Shown one piece after another: positions 21,394 through 32,927 of a DNA stretch of 36,460 nt. Within the stretch, counting starts at the first letter, position 1, and the number at the start of each line of letters is the position of its first letter. The notes under the pieces were generated by a model. The model saw nothing but the letters and a program-made list of their open reading frames with translations, did not search any database and was not told where the DNA came from. The DNA lies in NCBI GenBank assembly GCA_000934385.1, contig KN880670.1, forward strand, positions 1 through 36,460, given 5' to 3'. The position numbers and the translations under genes were made by a program. The DNA comes from Cylindrobasidium torrendii FP15055 ss-10. Lineage: Eukaryota > Basidiomycota > Agaricomycetes > Agaricales > Physalacriaceae.

Positions 21394-22564
21394 TCGTTCA
21401 CATTCCACCGCAAGTCACGGCCCGTCAGCGATCTCACTCATCTACCGACCGGAATGCTGATGCGGTCAAGGCTGGTGTTGCCCACCTGTTTCTTTGAACC
21501 TCCTTTCAAAGTAAATGGAGTGAGGCCGAATGCCCGCCGGACTCTCTCGCGCCTCACGCTGGATGTTTGGCGTGCTCCCACTTGTTCCACACACCTCCAA
21601 CTCTGGTGTTAAAGAGATGCTACTCGCATATCGCGAGGACTTCGCCCATAACCAAGAATGGTACAGGGACGCTCCTCTCGGTCGCGGTCATCATACCTTT
21701 CGCAAGCACGAATGCTATCAAGTGTCTTAATCCCGCCCTCTTGCGCGCCAGTCGCATGGACGTCTGAGTTAACTTTGGCCATGAAACCAAGTGCCAGGCC
21801 GAGGGTATCTTCAGGTGCTTCTTCCCATGGACGAAAGAGGTTTCCAAGCGCGAGCATAAGACTGCGGCTATCATGCACGCTCATGGTATCGAACAAGAGG
21901 TTTCTGAGGGCGAAAACGACACAGTCGAAGCTACAAACAGCAAGGTCGATGAGAAGAATGGTGGCGATACGGCCACGAAGAACATTCCCTGTGACCCCAG
22001 CAAGCGTCGGTTTTCTCACCAGACTCACGTCCTGAGCGGGGCGCAGTTCACCAAGTTGGCGAAGCAGTTCGGCGATGCTATTTCGGAGCACGAACTCTGT
22101 GTAAGTTTCTTTTCCCTTTCGTTCAACGATGGATGCTCATTGGTTTTAGGTCGCTGCGCTCGACGCGTGCGAAGTTGAAGGCGCAGAAGGAGAAGAAAGA
22201 AACAGAGGAGGTGCGTCCTGAGTTTAGCTATTGATCCTCAATGCTGACGCCGACTTGTAGCTTGCCGAAAAGAGAAGATGAAGGAGGAGAAAGGAAAGGA
22301 AGAGAAGGAGACCAAGGAGAAGGAGGTAAGCCCTTCGCTCGTCCACCACAGATGTTCCATGTACTGAATACGAACCTGCAGATGGCCGACAACAAGGAAA
22401 GTGTTACGTATGAGGATGAGAATGGCAAGAAGGCTAAAAAGGAGAAATGGGTCTCCGACGAGAAAGAGAAGGATAGCAAGAATAGTAACGTCGATGCCAC
22501 TCCTGCTACCAAGGAGAAGGAAGCCGAGGTACAAGCCACCCAGTCTGTCAAGGCATCTGAGTGA
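21394..22564 (+). pseudogene. BCS1-like AAA ATPase pseudogene, AAA core missing
   Basis: BCS1-type AAA proteins are membrane-anchored ATPases; mitochondrial Bcs1 inserts the Rieske protein into complex III. Fungi carry many paralogues. Visible here: the pre-AAA block GVKEMLLAYREDFAHNQEWY at 21605, then, with a frame change near 21690, FASTNAIKCLNPALLRASRM (the usual ATTN.I..LDPAL.RPGRMD), an in-frame TGA at 21765 where relatives have W, then VNFGHETKCQAEGIFRCFF and the typical FTKLAKQFGDAISEHEL. Phased introns 22101-22149, 22211-22260 and 22326-22381 lead to a long Lys/Glu-rich tail ending at 22564. The roughly 130-150 residues holding Walker A, Walker B and the sensor region are absent between EWYRD and FASTN, so it cannot bind ATP as an AAA protein. 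Confidence 0.8.
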
Positions 22565-24352
22565 TTAGCCATTCGTGGATGCCGATTTCATCTTCCCCCC
22601 CTACCACCATCCATCACCATCGTGTTTGAGGGTGACATATCATTTGTCCGTCTGCTGTATCTGTGTTTGTCTTCTCGTGTTCTCATTACTGTCTCATGTT
22701 TCCCGTGCTCCGTTGTATATTTCTCGTACCGTCTGCATTTCTTTTCATTTTCTTTTCATTGCTTCTCATGACGAACTTACGCATCCCTCCTACTCTCGTG
22801 ATGCCGCATGTCCCCCATACTTCCTTCACGACCGGAATGTCAGGGAATGTCGGCGTTAAATACTATCCATCATCCGTATATACATACATACACACTTCCG
22901 TGCGCAATGATTTTTTGTTGCCGCACTGCTGGGCCCGTTGGTTATGTTAAACGCTGCGTACTACACATAGATGAATGAACAAATCCTGCGCTTCTCACGT
23001 GTCGAAGCGCCGCGTATTCCGCCTGTACCAAGGAGATGCTTGACGCAGCAGGCGATGACTTTTGCCTGGGTATTACTTAAAGCCATTCGCTTCTTGTTTG
23101 TCCGAATAAGTGCCAAATACGAGAAATCAAGCTTCAGGCTCTTCAAGCTTCAAGAGTGGCTGGAAGCTGGTTCGAAGTGAGGGTCAACGGTCGGTCAAAG
23201 CAGCCTCGACGTCCAGGCCGAGCTTCGGAGGTAGTACATCGATCGCGCCCATCCGTGTTTTGGTTCCGAACCACCATCATCAACGCCTGCTAGGCGTAAA
23301 CAACGCACACACATAACCCCAAGCCCCCGGAAACCCACTCTGATGGACAGCAATACGTCTACATGTATCGAAAGCAGTACGTCACGCATAGAAAACCGCA
23401 TTTCTCGCACGGATATAGCGCAGACGGACGACGCGCAGTTCGATGACTGAGACGACTGCCAGGAGGAATGGGGGATGCATCAGTGGGGAGGTGCGGGAAG
23501 GCCTTTGAGGAGATGACTGCACTCATTGAGCATATCCGACAAGGTGCGTCTCATTTATTGCGTTCTCCTTCCCCTCCTGATGTCTGCTTTCAACCCTTGT
23601 TCTACAATCCCTGACAATTGAAGCGACTCTTCGACAGGAAACAGGGAACGAGACCTGTAGAAGACCAAGGCACATGCAAACAGAAATGGACGAATATCAA
23701 ATGCGCGCAATAATCGAGCGCGTTCGAAGGGATACCACTGATGCTGGAACTTCTTTCCGAGGTGTGCAAGGGATGATGCATCTGTTTTTTTGCATTGACT
23801 GACGCGTCTCGACAGGACTCCTATGTCTGTCTTCTCCCCAGACCTCGCCGATACAATGTGGAGATTGCAAGGGCGTCACCCACTCTTAACCAGAACGGCG
23901 ATAAGCGTGCTCTTTGTCTTCCGCGTCCGCGGTTGCTTTGGGGTGTAAGCATGTCCAGTCAGCGGACCATTACAATTTTGGTCATAACCCATCTATAGTT
24001 CACGCCTCGGAAGTACCGCGCTGTCGGCGCCTCAAATTGATGATAGATCTGTCGTATACTGTAGTTGGCTATCGCTGCTGACTGCAGCACGTGAGGCAAT
24101 GCAGACGCATCCATCAATCCCCAAATGAAAGCCGTCCTTTCTTTTCCTTCGACCCTCGCAATGCAGCTGTATGCTGACGCTAAGCAGGAGCAAATCGGCA
24201 CGCCGCCCTGGGCGTGGCCCGCAGCTCCATATTGACAACAAAGCAAGCACATTGACCGTGCACGGAGCAAGCACAGACCGACCGGAAAGGAAGCACAAAG
24301 CAAGTCCCAGTCGCTACTTGGCCACAGAGGGACAAAGACAAGAACGGGGGCG
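22565..24352. other. Intergenic, no supported gene
   Basis: About 1.8 kb with only short open frames. There is a pyrimidine-rich 3' flank after the BCS1-like stop, a short TATACATACATACACAC tract near 22880, and a weak candidate at 23490-23730 where CKQKWTNIK could be a scrap of a Myb/SANT-like domain. None of these is strong enough to call. Confidence 0.45.
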
Positions 24353-24353
24353 T

Positions 24354-24360
24354 TATAAAG
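24354..24360 (+). promoter_or_regulatory. TATA box of the 24.4 kb gene
   Basis: TATAAAG lies about 60 bp upstream of the ATG of an intact gene, a normal place for a core promoter in a gene with a short leader. A CT-rich stretch follows, ending CACATAACGATGGG at the start codon. Confidence 0.55.
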
Positions 24361-24417
24361 AAGCAGTGACGCTGAACTTCAAGTGTCTCACCCTCATCTG
24401 AATTTCCTCACATAACG

Positions 24418-25579
24418 ATGGGCTCCAACCACAGCAGCCAGCGCATCCGCAACAGTGCCCAGCAGTTTCTGGACGACCTCCGCGCTCCTCATTCTCTGGA
24501 CCTCGTCTCGAGGAACGCCAATGCCCGCGAAGCGGATCTACGCAAGCAGTTGCTGGATCCCGCATTCAAATTTCACCCCTTCGTCGGGCTTGTAGACGTC
24601 TTCCAGCATCGACCCCCTGCCGAAATTTTGGTGGGGTTTGATATCGACTCTGCGTGTTTTGGGTATGACGGGAGCGAAGTTTGGGCTGCTCCTCGCGCCC
24701 TCATTGCATCTATGCGCCAGAGCAACACTATTGACATGGGTCGCCGATCCCCTTCGTATGAATTCCGACTGGCAAAGTACGCTGATCGTGGATATGAGAT
24801 TCTGGTCCCATCCCTTTGTCGTCCGATGATTAGAGGTGTGTCGTGGTACACGCAATTACCTGACTCTGCGTTGACGTTGCTCTCCAGGTCTACTACCGCT
24901 CCGCGTCAGATAGTCGCGGACTTGCCCGGCTACTTGTTCTTGAAGGCATCAGGGAGGCCCGGGGAGGTTCGCTCCTTGAGCCGCTGCAGTATGGCGGTAT
25001 TCGCGAGGATAACTTCCAACGCTCTATTCTGCACCATTACGAGCAAAGCGACTACGACGCTGGTGGCTGTCATATTCCGTACGGCCAAGGTTGGAATGCC
25101 AGGCGCATTTGTACTTATCTGGAAATCATGGAGAGCAAACTTAACTGTAAGTGATTGATCGCATCCCACTACTACTTGTTCTTACCATATTACTGTCCAG
25201 CCTCTTTCAACCCGGCCAGTCGTGACTTCCTTCACCGTCATCTTGCTGTTTGGGGCGAAGTCAATGTCTGTCTTGGCGGCGGGTGTACGGTTCGTCTCTT
25301 ACGCTTGTCCTATTGGCTTGCCTTTGATCTTACGGGCGTCAGACGTGTCCCGTCCCCCAAACCCTCCAAGAATATTACCAGCAGCAAGAGGACGACGATG
25401 CTGGATACATACGAGGCTATCCACGGTGTGTAACCTTTAAGCTACCATGCGACATGCCTTCCTAACGCGTTGAAAGCTTCATGGTCATCAATCCTGGGCA
25501 ACAAGGGGTGACTGGATCGTTCAATTTAATCGACGAAGAAGATTGGAGTAAGGATGTTTATATGGCTGCCCTCAATTAG
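24418..25579 (+). CDS. Conserved fungal protein of unknown function (ankyrin-protein-associated type), intact, 5 exons
   Basis: Exons 24418-24837, 24888-25146, 25201-25289, 25343-25425 and 25477-25579 join in phase to 317 residues. Donors are GTGTCG, GTAAGT, GTTCGT and GTGTGT; two are weak but were chosen because only they restore the conserved reading. Landmarks: GFDIDSACFGYDG..VWAAPRA at about 73-91, RRSPSYEFRLAKYADRG near 103, RGLARLLVLEGI, YDAGGCHIPYGQGWNARRI, CPVPQTLQEYYQQQEDD, YIRG, and a C-terminus VTGSFNLIDEEDWSKDVYMA that is very strongly conserved in the fungal family as I remember it. Members are annotated as hypothetical or ankyrin-repeat proteins; no ankyrin repeats are seen here. 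The h-F-D-h-D motif hints at a metal-binding acidic pair, which is speculation. Function unknown. Confidence 0.85.
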
Positions 25580-28018
25580 CAACTGTACGCCTAGTTCTCA
25601 TATGTGCATACATACATAGTATAGACAACTGGATAGCGCAACGTTTGTTTTCGATCTAATCCCGTCGGCATTTTTGCGCCTTCATTATTTAATTCCTCGC
25701 ATTTGTACGCATGGCTTTGCGCAAGGTCCATGCCCATCTCCCGCGAATGACGACTGGCTCCAGAAGACCCGCCATGGGACCCTGAAATGAGCTTGTGGAC
25801 CTTTCAAACTTTGAACGTTCAGCAGCGGCGCTCTTGATGGGACTTATGGTTGAGGTACACAGCAAGAAGTTAAGATCAAGGAGATTCCGAAGTCAGATTT
25901 TGAATCTTGATATCTCAATAATACATACCTCTTTCCTGTGACCAAGACGTGGAGGCCTCTCTTTGAACCATCCTTCCTGTTCAAGATCTTGTCCGCGAAA
26001 TGTTTTGTAACGGTGACATATACAAATTGACAGGACCTACTTCAACTTGTCTCCCGTTCTCTTTGTTCTCCAAAGCCATATCTTCATTATTAGGAAGATC
26101 TTTCCTAGTAGTCGCTTGACAGTCGTATATCGACACTCATGTATATAGATAACCAAAGCACCCGACTCGTATCCACGTGGGCGAGTTCGCCATTGACCAC
26201 CATCATGACTGGCGTCGCGCGTTTTCTTGGGCTGGTGATACTCTGCAACTGCCTCACACTCACCACATTCTACTACGCTTGTGGACGTTTTCCGCGGCCG
26301 TGTCAGGGTTCATAATCGAGTGAAGGCGAGATTGATGGTGACTGTTCATAGGGCATATTCATCTCTTCTGCCCTTGGCGTCACTTCTTTACAGGTGTGCA
26401 GTTGAGTGTATTCGATGTTAGAAGTAGGAGGACTACGTGCGGCAAATCGGTCCAATTCCGATCAGCTCCTTCTCTCCCAATTACTACCACCGCCGAGGAC
26501 TCGCTCACCGCGCGCAATGCTTTATCGGACGGAGGATTCTATCTGCCCGCGTTTTACCATGGCGTCGAGATAAATCTCTGCAATGACGCGCGTCCTTCGG
26601 TAAGTGTTATTCTGTCCTGTGAAAGAAGTCGCTAACTCAACATAGAGGATTCTGAATGCTACAGAGGCTTATTGGCAGGGGACACCACATACACCGCAAA
26701 TGAGATACGAGGTGAGTCATCCAGTAAGGTATAATCCTGCGTCCATACTAACCTTTTAGCAGTTCAATTCCTGATGCATTCGCGGGGATACAACCAGCCT
26801 TCGTGTCTGGTCCCGCGCTTGCCATTATATTCGAGTCTTATACCGTCGTGACTCCCACTGTGATGTGTACAACGGACAAGGGTTGAACCAGGTGCGTAGC
26901 AAAGTCAGCGCACTATGTCAAGTGCTCACTTCTTCGCAGATGCAGATGCAGACGCCGTTCTACGCCGTCTATGCCCTAGTCCATGCACTCGTCACGCTCC
27001 TCTAGCGTCGCCTTACCCGCCATCCTGATACCGGTGTCATGACGGAGCACAGGTTCCCGGAAATTAGAAATTACGATCCTCGAACCCCCATCCTGGAATT
27101 GCACATTTCTGTGCGAAGAACGCCGCAGACACCTTCCATCGCCTGTCGCACAGGAATTGGCGCAAGTTCGCAGCAAGACCCCTTCAACTGGATTCTGGAC
27201 AGGCCTTCCTCAGCGGTCACGAGCGACAGATACCTCCTCATCCTCTCGCACGCCCTCCCTCCCAAAGGCTCACCGACATTGTTCGCCCATCCGCATGTCC
27301 TGAAATCGGCTCCGCCTTCAATGTCTTCGACGCGACCGGCACCGCAGGCATGAATTTTCCGCGGGAAACCGTCCGCGCATTTTGTATAACTTAGCGCTGC
27401 CGGTGAAGAGGGCACGACTGTCGCTCACAGACATTCGCTATCGACTGGACGATCCACGCGTCAACCTCGAGTATGGTGCTATGGACGTACCACGACCCGC
27501 CCGCCTCGGGTTCCAGGCGCGCTTGCTAGCAGCCGTCTGGAGAGCACACTGGATAAGTACCGAAACTTACTGAAGGGGCGCAGAGTTGTACTCCGCACAG
27601 GAGAAGGAGCTGGGATTGCCCTTGACACTAGTAGTCACTCGTTGTGAGGGCGGAAACCTGGCCCTGACCATTGTGCGCTCATCCAAGAACCATATGTCTA
27701 TGCATATCACAACAGACCTACTGGTTGCAATACTAGCTATGTATGCCGATGCCATTTAGGTTATTTCATACAATACACTCAGGTCAAGCTCAGGTAGCTA
27801 TTTCTTTGTCGATTAAATCACGTCATCTGCAACGCCTGTTACAACTCCTCTCTCCTCGTCTCTAGCACCACTCCATCGAACGCGACAGCTGGTTAGGATT
27901 CGTGCCAAAAAAAAACATGAAGCGAACCGGGCTCTTGTGTTTGTTCTTGTTCTTCGATTATGGATGCAGCTTGAGCAGAACCGTGTAGACTCGGAACCTG
28001 TGAAACCATGGTAGGGAC
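25580..28018. other. Intergenic with exon-like debris at 26.4-27.0 kb
   Basis: No complete gene. Between about 26396 and 26890 (plus) there are short open pieces bounded by intron-like ends: one ends ..NDARPS before GTAAGT at about 26599, the next reads RILNATEAYWQGTPHTPQM before GTGAGT, and a third reads SSIPDAFAGIQPAF then SGPALAIIFESYTVV. These look like exons of one decayed or very intron-rich gene, family unknown. The rest (27.0-28.0 kb) has no recognisable content. Confidence 0.4.
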
Positions 28019-31000
28019 CTAACTCGAGCTTGGCGCACTGGTAGTGCTCACCTCGGTGTCATGCTGTTCTCCAAGTTGGGCCATCCTCATTTCTGACAAA
28101 ACACGCTCTAGCTCTTGGTAATACCAGGCGTCTAGCTGTGGGTGCCACTTATCGAGGACTTGGTAATCCCAGTGGCTGGCCCACTTCCCAGCCTGTTGAA
28201 CCAAGCGCGGGAAGCGTTCTTTGTCAAAAAGCCATTCCGCACATCGCTGGCGCGCCGCTTCATCCTTCCACGTCCCAGCAGCATCACGAAAGGTTGAACG
28301 CGCCGCGCCTTGGGCGAATTCAGTGACGAAGAGCCCTATGTCGTCTTCATTCTGTGAAGTAGGCGCTTCCAGAGAGGTATTCATGAAAATCTCGTACGCC
28401 TCTGGGACATCTCTATAGAGCCCAAAATGCAAAATCTTGTGATATCGGTCGCAACGTGCTGCTGTACAAAGGAGAAGCGACGTGGGTGGGCTCGTTGGTT
28501 TGAAAGTATGGTTTGCGATGAGGGCGTATGTTGCCAACATCTCGTGGAATGCACCTGTGAACTGTGGGTAAGGCTGTAATCCGTCGTCTGGATCCTTGGT
28601 ATTGATTACTGTCTTGAGTGTCCTGTGTATTGCTACGCAAACGGCGCTATCCTCGATAAGACTTGTGCCCCCATCGACGCAAATTTTGATGACCTTCCAA
28701 AGTCCTTCAAGGTGGGTCCCGTTGAGCTGAGATGCGGGCCCAGTGTCGAAAGCCATCACAAAACACTGGTTGATGTCCAGTAATAATCGTATACGGGGTC
28801 GAACTAGCTTGTCATCATCGTTTTCCGCACACACCCACCGTGCTCCTGATCCACCAAGAACATCGTAGTGAGCAATGCCAGCGCGAGTCAGAAAAGCCTC
28901 CAATGTCATAGACAGCGTCAAAGGCGACACCTCAGACCTGCTTCGCGTCTTGTCAACGTCGTAATCAAGCCAAGTGGGAACAATGTTGAAGTCCTCGTCG
29001 ACACCCAAGGCCCGGAGGTTTCGACTTTTCACTTGGGCAACTGTCCAAGCACATTCGCAGAGCAGCATATTTGCCTTGCAATAGTGTTGACGTTTCACTT
29101 TGCAAGTGCCCAGCAACAAAGAATAGCTGCCAGGCAAAAACGGGCAAGTAAAGCGGCTCTCTCGCATCACTGAAGGCCCGCTCCAAACTCTGTCTCAACT
29201 CGAGCCTCTGTTTCTGCGTAAGAACCCGTACATTTGGAGCGTCGACAAGACACGATATGAGACAGCTTTTTTTTTTTGCCGTCTCATTGGCGTCATCGTA
29301 GCGTACGACCGTAGCAGTCGAAGGTTGGTGTCAATCTCTGCTTGCGTCAAGTCGATATTGATCCCTTTTGTCACTGTAGGCCGGTAGTCCTTGTTATCAA
29401 AGAAGACCTCTTGCATCGAAAAATCCGTATTATCCTGTCCAGGAAAGCGAAGTTGTGCACCGAGCGATTGCTGAATGATGAATTTGAGAGAGCGGTGAGA
29501 AGTCGTCTCAAAAAGCCAACGAAGAGAGGATAGAATCCTTTCGCGCCTTTTATGGGCGGCCGTGGCATCGTCGCCGTCGAAGAGTACAATGTAATGTTCC
29601 AACTCGCGCAGACTGTGTGGGAGGTGTTTGGTTGGCTGACTGACAGCACTTTGTGATTCTGTAGCTTGCACTCGGCGAGACTCTTTGCGCTGCGTACGAT
29701 TGAATGGCAGGCCGGGCAAGGATCGTAGATGTGAACACAGAGATAGTGTCCATTGATGTAATAGAGCAGGACGCTCCCGCAAGTAGACGGGTATGCGCTG
29801 CCCGGAGAAATAGACTCGGAATCGGATGCGCCGTTTGGCGCGCACTGTCCACAGGAGAAAACGTTGCCACGATATGGGAATGTATATTGTCGCATGGTAG
29901 AGCACGTCCGAGAATGGTGCCCGGAAGGGGCAATCAACGTATCGCAATGGAAGTAAGACTGACGCAAGATAGAGGCCAACAAGTAAGCTGCTAAGTATCC
30001 CCACAGCAGTCGCAATACCGCTATGCAAAGGAATCAGGAAGACCACGAGTCCAATCAAGAAGAGTATGAGCGAGAGGTGGAGAAGGATTGGAAGCATCCC
30101 AATAATTGCCGTAAAATACCACTTTTCAAGCCCATTGTAGCGGAATTGACGGATGTAACAACGTTCGCGCGACGAGCCAGGGATGGGTAGGATATACTGC
30201 CGAGTCCACTGCTTGGCCAGCACCGCAAATATGGCTATCGAAAGACTGAGGGTCAGGCTCACAAACCATAAGCCGTTGACCCAGACAATCGAGTTGGAGG
30301 TCGCGCCCGACGGTGTACTGGCGAATGCGGGCACGTCTTCAACCGGTGTTTGGCTACCCATGGCACGCATGAGAAGAGTGATCTCGAGGAGCGCGCCTGC
30401 AGACTGAGCTGCGGCATCCGGCGATAATGACTGCGACGTCTGTGCCACGAACGTTGTGAGAACAGCAGAGAATAGACCAGCCTATAATTTTGGTATCAGA
30501 TGGAAAGCAGTGAAGAAAGAAAAATCTGACAAATACTAGCAGAAGCTCGAGACTCTCGCTAGCCCTAATGACGATATCTTGGTCAAAGCTGCGCGCCTCT
30601 TCGAGATAGATACGCCAGACCCGCGCTTCAGGATCTAGTTCATGATGATGCGGATCCGCCGGGTACTTGTTCTCGTCTTCATACTTGTCTGCGCCTCGTT
30701 AGCTTTGAACAGTTGAACAATAGTTACAAACCTGTCTGTGCCCGTGGTAGGGGCCGTTCACACTGGTCGTGATGATGCCCAGCAAGATCGTTGAAGTGAC
30801 TCATGCCAAATACTTTGGATAGAGAGGTCGGGTCATTCATTTCCTCCTCAGCCTCACCGAGCTGTGCTGGCTGTCGGCGGGACGGGACAGTATTTTTGGG
30901 TGCGCCAGCGGAGCAAACGTCTACAGGTCGAAATTGCGCAAGATCACTAATATCTAGTGCCTCCAGAGCATATTTTTTCCTCTCCCAGGATGTGGAAACA

Positions 31001-31044
31001 TCGGAAAACGAAGCTCGTCGCTGTCGGTGGAGTTGTGTTCTCAT
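28019..31044 (-). CDS. DUF6535 multi-span membrane protein, intact, 5 exons
   Basis: DUF6535 proteins form a very large Agaricomycete family of membrane proteins of unknown function. Minus-strand exons 31044-30732, 30688-30531, 30481-29264, 29213-29118 and 29074-28019 join in phase to 946 residues; an in-frame ATG at 31095 would add 17. The DUF6535 core is clear: WRIYLEEARSFDQDIV, LLLVF joined across an intron to AGLFSAVLTTFVAQTSQSL, then WVNGLWFVSLTLSLSIAIFA, AKQWTRQY and RQFRYNGLEKWYF followed by two further hydrophobic spans (about four spans in all). Further on are REPLYLPVFAWQLFF and a long soluble C-terminal region with LGVDEDFNIVPTWLDYDVDK. The last two introns (50 and 43 nt) have weak donors (GTCTCA, GTTGCT). 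They are inferred because they alone reconnect conserved blocks; a frameshift at an 11-A run (29267-29277) is the alternative. Confidence 0.82.
29267..29277. repeat. 11-nt homopolymer (T on plus strand) in the DUF6535 gene
   Basis: Eleven T on the plus strand read as an A run coding for Lys codons in the DUF6535 gene, three bases from the inferred third donor. Such runs are slippage-prone in replication and in sequencing, so the local reading frame deserves checking against reads. Confidence 0.9.
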
Positions 31045-31095
31045 CCTTGTGGGCCGGGAACCTGCGACATGGTGGTAAGAAGTTAGGAAACACAA

Positions 31096-32330
31096 GCGCC
31101 GCGGTGAGGCAATCCATGACCTCTACAGCCTCAATATTACTAGCTGCCTGTTCACCTCAGTCAGATGCAACCTCAGCTACTTACAAAACATCAATCCGCT
31201 GTTGGCATTGCCCTCCAGTCTTCGCGGGCGCTAATCAGCTGAATGTGCTTTATTCTGCTCAAGAAATCCCGCCTGACAGAGATTTATCCAATAACAAATC
31301 CTGTCGACACTATGAAGAAGTCCATCCACGTGGGAATTCCCATTGTCGTTTCATAAGCAACTGTTCCCAAGTTGATATGTCGGCGAGCTATAACAAACGC
31401 TGCAAAACCTTCCATACATCACACATCCCTCCGAGCCATATGAAGAAAATTAAACAAAGAATACATCCATTGAACGTACTCAACGAGGTGGAAAGGCGAA
31501 GAAGAAAGTTGAGTAAAGTCACCTAAGAGCGCGACATCGCCTAGTAGAGCCGCCAAACGCGCCAGACGAAATCCATAACCCTACAGGAGACCATAAATAG
31601 CAACTGTCGTAGGTCGAAGGTACAGATGGTGGATGAAGCGAGCATCAAAAGGTAGAAGGACTAACTGAAGGAAAGAAAATGTAAGCGCACGCGTGTAGCT
31701 AAATGCGGAGGGCGCGCGCAGAGACGCGATGAGCATTTGAGGATCGATGAGGTGGAGACGTTGTTCGGAAGTCGGGGAACGGCGTCGAGGAGTGTCTTGA
31801 GATGCGCCGGAGAAGCTTCTCAATGAGCAATCCGCGAGCACCGTGTTCCGGGACGCGAGTGCACTAACACGCTCCCGTCATGATCTAGCCAACATTGGGC
31901 AATGTGAATAGCGGGTCGATAGACCTGGGGCGAAAGCGTTGAGGTCCAAGACATGTCGGACAACCTAGAGAGGTCGATGAGTAGAAATTTGCAGCATTGA
32001 CAGTCACTGTAGGGATCCTGCACGAGAGCTGGGATATGGCGCATCATCTCATTCACGAGCTGAGCGCGGTGGCGAGCCGATGCTTTATCTATGCACCGCT
32101 GGGGAACGAAGCACCCGTGGCGGTGAGGGCTACTTGGACGATGCTGATGAGGTCCTAAGCAATGGGCTCGTTTCGCTGCTCGTCCATTGAGTACGCGGGA
32201 AGCTGCTTGTACAAATGGTTTCGGGGAGAGTCTGAGAGAGATATTAGAAGTATCAGCGCACCCTTCAATGAGCGCAACACGCACCCGTCATGAGTCTAAA
32301 AATCGCCCAGCTTTTGGGGTTGTCGTTTCG
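31096..32330. other. Intergenic, no supported gene
   Basis: Short frames only. Minus 32284-31820 contains CCKFLLIDLSRLSDMSWTST and APQVY-like wording (LSPQVYRPAIHIAQCWLD), which read as protein-like, but no start, phased introns or family could be found. It may be further debris of the membrane-protein gene next to it. Confidence 0.4.
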
Positions 32331-32399
32331 CGATGCTACGGGTTGGCTTCCTCGTGTTTCTTCTACAGATGCTGGCCCTTGAAGCTTGAAGAGTGACAA

Positions 32400-32927
32400 A
32401 AATGCGCCGAGCGGGTCCAATTCCAGAGGATGTCTTCGAAAATGGCGTCGAACATTTGGTCCTTGGGCGCGATCCAGGTAATGGGTCCGAGGGGAGATGG
32501 ACATGTCATGGTGTAGTCCGAATACCAGAACCACAGGGGGCTGCCGAGGCGATGTAGAAGTAGAACATGTACCCTATATTCCAGCTAATATAGTGAGCTC
32601 GCGCTTGTTCATTGCTTGGGGCTGGCATTTAGACGTACGGGTGATTGTCTGAACATTCGCGGGCGAGTTTTCTTGAGACTCGTACGGCATGTGAAAGAGC
32701 ACGGTCGGTGAGAGAGTGGTGAACCAAATCTGGCCGACGAGAAAGGCCGGCAAGTCCAAGTCCGATGGACTGTATGGTGGTGATGAAGCAACCACCAAAG
32801 CCAGCACTGTAATCACGGCCCCAAAACTATGAAATATTAGCGTCCTGCGGTCACGGAGGTCAACAGGAGACGCACCTGGCCGGTCCTCATAGCGACTCTT
32901 CCAGAAACGCGTTCTCGTCGCGGTCAT
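32400..32927 (-). pseudogene. Decayed membrane-protein gene
   Basis: A minus-strand open frame (32927-32574) contains two hydrophobic spans: IFHSFGAVITVLALVVA, then, after SPPYSPSDLDLPAFL, a second around VGQIWFTTLSPTVLFHM. Downstream (about 32560-32400) protein-like text continues in two frames, GYMFYFYIASAA and then FWYSDYTMTCPSPLGPITWI followed by DQMFDAIFEDILWNWTRS. A one-base frame change lies between them. The mix of readable blocks and a frameshift indicates a recently broken gene. I cannot name the family; a fungal multi-span membrane protein is the safest description. Confidence 0.4.

Noticed and set aside
23490..23740. Myb/SANT-like scrap around CKQKWTNIK
   Set aside because: Only about ten residues fit, the frame stops at once, and no other part of a Myb/SANT-like protein is visible nearby.
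29195..29213. Stop codon ending the DUF6535 protein at about residue 570
   Set aside because: Conserved family blocks (REPLYLP..W and LGVDEDFNI..TWLD) continue directly downstream in frames reachable by phased introns.
32827..32875. GTGCGT..CATAG intron in the 32.9 kb membrane-protein frame
   Set aside because: Splicing it introduces a stop within five codons, whereas the unspliced frame stays open through both hydrophobic segments.
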